Below, piece by piece: positions 5,658-9,243 of a stretch of DNA of 9,243 bases. Source of the DNA: Alphaproteobacteria bacterium UBA4588 (GTDB lineage: Bacteria; Pseudomonadota; Alphaproteobacteria; Puniceispirillales; Puniceispirillaceae); contig DGJU01000057.1 of assembly GCA_002387605.1 (NCBI GenBank), positions 39,748 through 48,990 of the forward strand, written 5' to 3'. The notes beneath the pieces are model-generated. The model did no database searches. It was not told the origin of the DNA and saw only the letters and a program-made list of their open reading frames with translations. Each line of letters starts with the position of its first letter. Position 1 is the stretch's first letter. The translations under genes were made by a program, and so were the position numbers.

Positions 5658-6311
5658 GCCATCCCCTTCTTCTGGAACACGTGTTTCAACAAGTTTCCAA
5701 TTTGGATCGTCAAGTTGAGTATCACGCTCAAACACCCAAATATCAGTAAGCTCGGCCGCTTCCATGGACTCATCTTCCTGAATAGCGCCATCACTATCTG
5801 TTAGGGTGCGCGTTTGAATACTCTCAAACGTTACAGTCACTGAGGCGATATTATCAACCACCTGACCATCTGTTAAGGTAACGTCATCTATCGAAAGAAT
5901 TTCGATATCTAGCTCATCGCCATTCTTATTACGAAGCCGGATGCTCTCAGAAAATTCTTCATAAAGCTCGAAACTCAGCAATCTGCGAAGCTGTGTTACA
6001 TCACCTTCAGCAAAGGCAGACAGCACCATACCAAACGCACTTGCTGCGCCCTGCATAAATGTATCGTCTGAGAAACTAGGGTCAGCCCGGCGAACAGCCT
6101 CAAGGCCGGTGCCATCTAGCTGGGCTGGATGCAAAGGAACAACCTTTTTTTCGCGTGCTGATTCTGCCGGAGTTACAGGCTGGATAGGGCGATTATCCTG
6201 TTTCTGTTCAAAGCCCTCACGACTGCCCAGAATATTGCGCAAACGCATTATAAGGAAGATTGCAATTACGGCAAAAATAAGAATATCGACAAATGGCATC
6301 TGAGTTCCCAT
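5646..6311 (-). CDS. timA: Tim44-like (TimA) membrane-anchored protein
   Basis: This 221-residue protein has an N-terminal transmembrane anchor (about 6-22, FVDILIFAVIAIFLIMRL) followed by RNILGSREGFE, a polar linker to about residue 75, and a C-terminal Tim44 domain (about 80-215, including FMQGAASAFGMVLSAFAEGD, LYEEFSESI and DIWVFERD). It is the bacterial counterpart of the mitochondrial import-motor subunit Tim44. In Caulobacter the homologue is called TimA and sits at the inner membrane; its role is thought to be in membrane-associated assembly or transport. Start choice matters: the ATG at 6309-6311 lacks a ribosome site, whereas the ATG at 6297-6299 (residue 5) has GGGA six bases upstream and gives an N-terminus closer to homologues. 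It is divergent from fxsA and located near secB. Confidence 0.9.
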   Translation of the reverse strand: MGTQMPFVDILIFAVIAIFLIMRLRNILGSREGFEQKQDNRPIQPVTPAESAREKKVVPLHPAQLDGTGLEAVRRADPSFSDDTFMQGAASAFGMVLSAFAEGDVTQLRRLLSFELYEEFSESIRLRNKNGDELDIEILSIDDVTLTDGQVVDNIASVTVTFESIQTRTLTDSDGAIQEDESMEAAELTDIWVFERDTQLDDPNWKLVETRVPEEGDGEAN

Positions 6312-6494
6312 ATAATGTGTCTGAAAAGAATGTTATCCTACGCTCGTTTCAGATTAGCTGACTAAAACTTAAATAGGCAAACTGTAACATAATATTACAC
6401 TACAGTATAATTATCACGGTCTTACAGACTAAGATCTGTTTATGCTCTAGAGATAGGCGTCTCAAAGCAAAAGAGCAAGGAAGAGGACAAAAAA
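6312..6494. promoter_or_regulatory. divergent timA/fxsA promoter region with nested inverted repeats
   Basis: This 183-base gap is the longest non-coding stretch in the window. It contains a plus-strand promoter candidate, an inverted repeat ACTGTA (6381-6386) / TACAGT (6401-6406), a nested pair TGTAA (6383-6387) / TTACA (6395-6399), and a further hairpin ACAGA (6424-6428) / TCTGT (6435-6439) in the predicted fxsA leader. For timA on the minus strand I see only weak hexamers. The fxsA ribosome site (AAGGAAGAGGA) is strong. Confidence 0.5.
6384..6411 (+). promoter_or_regulatory. candidate sigma-70-type promoter for fxsA
   Basis: A perfect -10 hexamer TATAAT (6406-6411) lies 16 bases after GTAACA (6384-6389), which matches TTGACA at four of six positions. 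Transcription would begin near 6418, giving a leader of about 77 bases. The inverted repeats at 6381-6406 span the -35 box and spacer, so a bound protein there could block the promoter. Confidence 0.45.
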
Positions 6495-6998
6495 ATGGCG
6501 CTATTCATCCTGCCAGCCTTTATTCTTTATGGGTGGGTCGAATTTGAAACTTTTATCTGGGTCGGACAATCTATCGGTGGCCTTGCCACTTTTCTTGGTA
6601 TTTTCCTGACAGCTTTTGTTGGGATTGCTCTACTGAAAAGTCAGACAGCCTTGATTATGCTCAACTGGCAGGCTGGCCTTAGCAAAGGTGAGTTTAATGG
6701 CACGACACTGGCGGGCGGCCTTTCGCTTCTTCTTGGCGCCCTGCTAATGCTTTTACCCGGATATATTACTGACTTATGTGGTCTTGTCTGTTTTTTGCCG
6801 GGCATAAGAACGATAATCGGAATGGCGATTGTCAGCCGCATGTCTTTATCTGGTTTTGCTACTTCTATGCGCTCACGCTATGCAGGGCAGGGCGAAAATC
6901 AGGGCGCCTCGTACGATACACCTGACAGGCAGCCGCGCCCGCTAGCGAGTGATGATGTGATCGAAGGCGATTTTTCCGAGCAAAAAGACCGTAAGTAA
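6495..6998 (+). CDS. fxsA: FxsA family membrane protein
   Basis: FxsA is a small cytoplasmic-membrane protein. In E. coli its overproduction relieves phage T7 exclusion by the F plasmid; its normal role is unknown. The 167-residue protein has the family layout: a first hydrophobic segment (about 2-12), FETFIWVGQSIGGL (17-30), a long membrane segment at 31-48, a second at about 73-88, and the hallmark LLPGYITDLCGLVCFLPGIR (86-105). A polar tail follows, including DDVIEGDF (153-160), a motif that recurs in alphaproteobacterial members. The ATG at 6495-6497 has a strong ribosome site (AGAGGA, seven bases upstream). secB follows 165 bases downstream on the same strand, an arrangement common in alphaproteobacteria. 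Confidence 0.94.
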   Translation: MALFILPAFILYGWVEFETFIWVGQSIGGLATFLGIFLTAFVGIALLKSQTALIMLNWQAGLSKGEFNGTTLAGGLSLLLGALLMLLPGYITDLCGLVCFLPGIRTIIGMAIVSRMSLSGFATSMRSRYAGQGENQGASYDTPDRQPRPLASDDVIEGDFSEQKDRK

Positions 6999-7067
6999 CA
7001 TAGGAGAATCGAATTTTTTTCTTTATTACTTGTGAATATTGTCAAATTTGTTAGACCAAACCTGCAG

Positions 7068-7103
7068 GAAACAGTCTTTTTTATTAAAGACATAACCTGT
7101 TTC
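7068..7103 (+). repeat. bulged stem-loop between fxsA and secB
   Basis: GAAACAG (7068-7074) pairs with CTGTTTC (7097-7103). Inside it TCTTT (7075-7079) pairs with AAAGA (7086-7090) across a six-base loop, leaving a six-base bulge on the 3' side. The T-run lies in the loop rather than after the stem, so it is not a classical terminator. It lies about 60 bases before the secB start and could act as an RNA processing or stability element. Confidence 0.4.
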
Positions 7104-7163
7104 AAACATTTCTGTAAGGCGCCCGCATATGGCCAGCGCTTCAGATACTAGGAGAGCATTATA

Positions 7164-7691
7164 ATGGCTGATACAACACAAGATACTGATACACAAAATG
7201 GCTCAGCCAGTTCAGAGACCGCTCAACCCGGACTGCGCCAGATTGTGATGAACGCGCAATATATTAAAGATTTATCCTTCGAGCATCCAAATGCGCCACA
7301 AACTTTGCTATCGCCGGGTGTTCAGCCAAATGTTGAAATTGGCGTCAATGTCATGGCAGATAAAATTGACGATGAAAATTACGAAGTAATTCTGAAACTA
7401 ACAGCGTCTGCTGTGAGTGAGGAAAAAACGCTCTTCCTTATTGAGTTGAGCTATGCAGGCATTGTGTCAGCTGCTGATGTTGACCCGCAGGATGTTAATG
7501 CGTTGGTCATGATACAAGGACCGCAGCTTCTATTCCCCTTTGCCAGGGCAATTATTTCGAATATTACCCGCGAAGGCGGGTTTATGCCGCTCAACATCTC
7601 TCCTATCGATTTTGTTGCTGTCTATCGCCACAACATGCAGACACAACAGCTCGCAGCACAGCAGGCTGCTTCTGGTGAGACAACTCAATAA
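7164..7691 (+). CDS. secB: Protein-export chaperone SecB
   Basis: SecB is a homotetrameric cytosolic chaperone that keeps exported proteins unfolded and hands them to SecA at the Sec translocon. The 175-residue protein has a polar, low-complexity N-terminal extension (1-22), then the SecB core: NAQYIKDLSFEHPNAP (30-45), the strand-rich region around VEIGVNVMADKIDDENYEVILKL, and the highly typical GPQLLFPFARAIISNITREGGF (119-140), followed by MPLNISPIDFVAVYRH. The tail is glutamine- and alanine-rich. SecB is characteristic of proteobacteria, and this length suits an alphaproteobacterium. The ATG at 7164-7166 has AGGAGAG upstream. It converges on dnaQ with 25 bases between the stop codons. Confidence 0.98.
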   Translation: MADTTQDTDTQNGSASSETAQPGLRQIVMNAQYIKDLSFEHPNAPQTLLSPGVQPNVEIGVNVMADKIDDENYEVILKLTASAVSEEKTLFLIELSYAGIVSAADVDPQDVNALVMIQGPQLLFPFARAIISNITREGGFMPLNISPIDFVAVYRHNMQTQQLAAQQAASGETTQ

Positions 7692-7702
7692 AGGTGAAAA
7701 TC

Positions 7703-7716
7703 TGGTCGCCGGACCA
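7703..7716. terminator. small hairpin between the convergent secB and dnaQ genes
   Basis: TGGTC (7703-7707) and GACCA (7712-7716) form a 5-bp stem with a four-base G/C loop, abutting the dnaQ stop codon. On the minus strand it is followed by GATTTTC, a short T-tract, so it may be a weak terminator for dnaQ. On the plus strand there is no T-run. Confidence 0.35.
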
Positions 7717-8433
7717 CTATTCGGTCTGCTGCCAGAGAGGCGTCTTCATTGTTGCTAAGAGCTTGTTATGAGCGTCTTGTTCGTCATGCGATAAGCTGGA
7801 CGGGCGCGCTGGCCTGATAGGGCGCTCCTCAACCAGAAATCCGGACAAGGATAAGGTGTTATCCTCATCTGTTTTATCGTGCGACACCTCCTGCTCCGTC
7901 TGAAGCGCAAGTCCAGGCTGACGGCCGCCTTTAAGCTCAACAAAAACTGATGCCAGCAAATCTGCATCGACAAGAGCGCCGTGTAAATCGCGATGTGTAT
8001 TATCAATATCGAACCGCCGACACAACGCATCAAGACTGGCTTGTGCACCGGGAAACTTCTGGCGGGCGAGCGGCAATGTATCGACCACTCTATCCATACT
8101 TAGCGCGGCTAATCTGCAGCGTGATAATTCTGCATTCAAAAAACCAACGTCAAAAGGTGCATTATGAATAACCAGAATATCATCACCAATAAAGTCGATA
8201 AATTGTTGAGCAATATCGGCAAATAATGGCTTATCAGACAAGAACGCTGTTGATAGCCCATGTATCCGTTCTGCCTCTGGCTCCATCTCGCGTTCAGGAT
8301 TCATATAGAGATGAAGCTGCTCGCCAGTAGGAGAGAAATTTATCATTTCTACAGCGCCGATTTCAACGACCCTATGTCCCTGTTCAGGCGATAGGCCGGT
8401 GGTTTCTGTATCGAGAATGATGTGGCGTGTCAT
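7717..8433 (-). CDS. dnaQ: DNA polymerase III epsilon subunit, 3'-5' proofreading exonuclease
   Basis: DnaQ removes misincorporated bases during replication as part of the polymerase III core. The 238-residue protein has the full DEDDh active site: D8 and E10 in IILDTETTGLSPEQGHRVVEIGA (split by the usual loop), D95 in HNAPFDVGFL, and H151 with D156 in RDLHGALVDADLLA. The nuclease domain spans about 1-170. A polar linker (171-200) leads to a C-terminal stretch (about 196-236, ending SHDEQDAHNKLLATMKTPLW). Such a tail is typical of alphaproteobacterial DnaQ and probably holds the polymerase-binding segment. The gene starts 52 bases after coaE, with a weak A/G-rich ribosome site, and is probably in the maf-coaE-dnaQ operon. 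Confidence 0.97.
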   Translation of the reverse strand: MTRHIILDTETTGLSPEQGHRVVEIGAVEMINFSPTGEQLHLYMNPEREMEPEAERIHGLSTAFLSDKPLFADIAQQFIDFIGDDILVIHNAPFDVGFLNAELSRCRLAALSMDRVVDTLPLARQKFPGAQASLDALCRRFDIDNTHRDLHGALVDADLLASVFVELKGGRQPGLALQTEQEVSHDKTDEDNTLSLSGFLVEERPIRPARPSSLSHDEQDAHNKLLATMKTPLWQQTE

Positions 8434-8485
8434 AATCTAATAATTTCTTTCTGTCAGCAATCCATATGCGGGTAACGGGAGGTTA

Positions 8486-9073
8486 TTATGAATGAGCGCG
8501 GAGCCAACGCAAAAGTCTTTTGCGTGTTTCTGCTCTACCAAGCGAAGAGGGAAGCACCAAATCAGCTAATCTGCGTTTTACCGTCTGTGATACTTGATGA
8601 GACAAAATACCGTCTAATTTTTCAGCTGTCATGCCGTGCCGTAACAGGGCACGTTTTCGTTGTATCCATTCAGGCGCCCATACGACAATCACTTTATCGC
8701 ATCCGCTATCGCCGCCAGTCTCAAACAGTAGCGGAATATCAAGAATGACGCGGCGACATTTCTGCCTGTGACATGCCTGCAAAAACCTCTCTCTGTCCTG
8801 CAACACTAAGGGGTGAATAATATGCTCTAGCTGCTGGCGCTTTTCTGGCTGTTTGAACACAAGTGAGCCTAGGTCTTGCCGGTTTATACCAGCTGAGAGA
8901 CTGCCAACATCGCCAAACTGACACAAAATATCAGATACGGCAGCGCCGTGCGGGCCAAGTAGTTTATGCACAGCACTATCAGCATCATGGACTGGTAAAC
9001 CTGCATCGCGGCACATCTGCGATACAGTCGATTTTCCTGTTGCAATAGAACCTGTTAGGCCGATGAGCTTCAT
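8486..9073 (-). CDS. coaE: Dephospho-CoA kinase
   Basis: CoaE phosphorylates the ribose 3'-hydroxyl of dephospho-CoA with ATP, the last step of coenzyme A synthesis. The 195-residue protein shows a Walker A loop G8-SIAT-G-K-S-T (8-16), the substrate-site D30-A-D32 (VHDADSAVHKL), the motif HIIHPLV (84-90) and DIPLLFETG (112-120). The lid region is RHGMTAEKLDGILSHQ (145-160), and ADLVLPSSLG lies at 170-179. Length is normal. The ATG at 9071-9073 overlaps the maf stop codon as ATGA, so translation is coupled to maf. A 19-base near-perfect palindrome is embedded in the last codons (8507-8525). dnaQ follows 52 bases downstream. Confidence 0.97.
   Translation of the reverse strand: MKLIGLTGSIATGKSTVSQMCRDAGLPVHDADSAVHKLLGPHGAAVSDILCQFGDVGSLSAGINRQDLGSLVFKQPEKRQQLEHIIHPLVLQDRERFLQACHRQKCRRVILDIPLLFETGGDSGCDKVIVVWAPEWIQRKRALLRHGMTAEKLDGILSHQVSQTVKRRLADLVLPSSLGRAETRKRLLRWLRAHS
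8507..8525. repeat. 19-bp near-perfect palindrome inside the 3' end of coaE
   Basis: ACGCAAAAG (8507-8515) and CTTTTGCGT (8517-8525) are exact reverse complements around one central base. It lies within coding sequence (peptide T-R-K-R-L-L-R near residue 184). The tiny spacer favours a DNA-binding site; as RNA it would need to open its inner pairs to form a loop. No T-run follows on the minus strand. Confidence 0.5.
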
Positions 9074-9243
9074 AGCTCTTGTCTGCTTGTCTGCAATGCT
9101 AGGCCATGTTCACGCAAAAAAGATAATAGGGGCAGTAGCGGAAGGCCTAGAATATCGTAATAAGCGCCGGTCATATCGGTGAACAGATGAGCCCCGGGTC
9201 CTTCAATCTGATAACAGCCTGGCGTTGAAAACGCCTCAGCGCC
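9070..9243 (-). CDS. maf: Maf-like nucleoside triphosphate pyrophosphatase, C-terminal fragment
   Basis: This is the last 57 codons of a gene that enters from the right edge. The visible peptide includes the Maf C-terminal signature GCYQIEGPGAHLF (residues 9-21 of the fragment), then TGAYYDILGLPLLPLLSFL (25-43). The latter is the typical G-x-Y-Y-D/N-I-x-G-L-P-L motif. Maf proteins hydrolyse non-canonical or canonical nucleoside triphosphates to monophosphates and cleanse the nucleotide pool; their overproduction inhibits septation. The stop codon TGA (9070-9072) overlaps the coaE start as ATGA. The maf-coaE-dnaQ order is common in alphaproteobacteria. The N-terminal substrate-binding and catalytic residues lie outside the window, so the Maf subfamily cannot be assigned. 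Confidence 0.92.
   Translation of the reverse strand, partial: GAEAFSTPGCYQIEGPGAHLFTDMTGAYYDILGLPLLPLLSFLREHGLALQTSRQEL

Noticed and set aside
6999..7151. In-frame open stretch after the fxsA stop codon, with a possible GTG start near 7031 and an AGGAG just after fxsA
   Set aside because: The peptide has no recognisable features, the AGGAG is too far from the GTG, and fxsA already has the usual family length; more likely non-coding leader sequence.
8475..8748. Plus-strand 86-codon reading frame antisense to coaE, preceded by a strong GGGAGG ribosome-like site
   Set aside because: It lies entirely opposite well-conserved coaE codons, the peptide resembles no family I know, and the GGGAGG is probably a chance match in the short coaE-dnaQ gap.

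Overview
The window looks like ordinary chromosome from an alphaproteobacterium with moderate GC content. The main evidence is gene order: maf-coaE-dnaQ facing secB, then fxsA and a Tim44-like protein, then Smr plus an XRE regulator, then hisB-hisH-hisA-hisF-hisE. That arrangement is familiar from alphaproteobacterial genomes. A marine SAR116-type lineage would fit the base composition and compact spacing, but that is only a guess. I see no rRNA, tRNA, insertion sequence, phage gene or CRISPR array. No gene-free stretch exceeds 183 bases.

Layout, left to right. Bases 1-101 (minus) hold the start of a ComM/YifB-type AAA+ protein that runs off the left edge. From 185 to 4469 (minus, transcribed right to left) lies a histidine cluster: hisB, hisH, a GNAT acetyltransferase, hisA, hisF, hisE and a HinT-like HIT hydrolase. 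HisH and HisF form imidazole glycerol phosphate synthase. HisE, HisA and HisB catalyse the steps around it. hisG, hisD, hisC and the hisI cyclohydrolase are not in this window. The GNAT gene is the one member not belonging to the pathway.

From 4614 to 5608 (minus) an Smr-domain protein and an XRE-type regulator overlap by four bases (GTGA). A Tim44-like membrane-anchored protein (TimA, 5646-6311, minus) is divergent from fxsA (6495-6998, plus), with inverted repeats and a plausible promoter between them. secB (7164-7691, plus) follows fxsA and converges on dnaQ. The right edge is a minus-strand operon of maf (partial), coaE and dnaQ: maf and coaE overlap by ATGA, and dnaQ encodes the DNA polymerase III proofreading subunit.

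The functions are mostly core housekeeping: histidine and coenzyme A synthesis, protein export and membrane-associated assembly, replication fidelity and nucleotide-pool cleaning. I found no convincing new system. The points worth a second look are small: the GNAT gene inside the his cluster, several perfect or near-perfect palindromes in gaps and one in coaE, a 15-bp in-frame duplication in smr, a repeat in front of comM, and the apparent absence of mltA between timA and smr.
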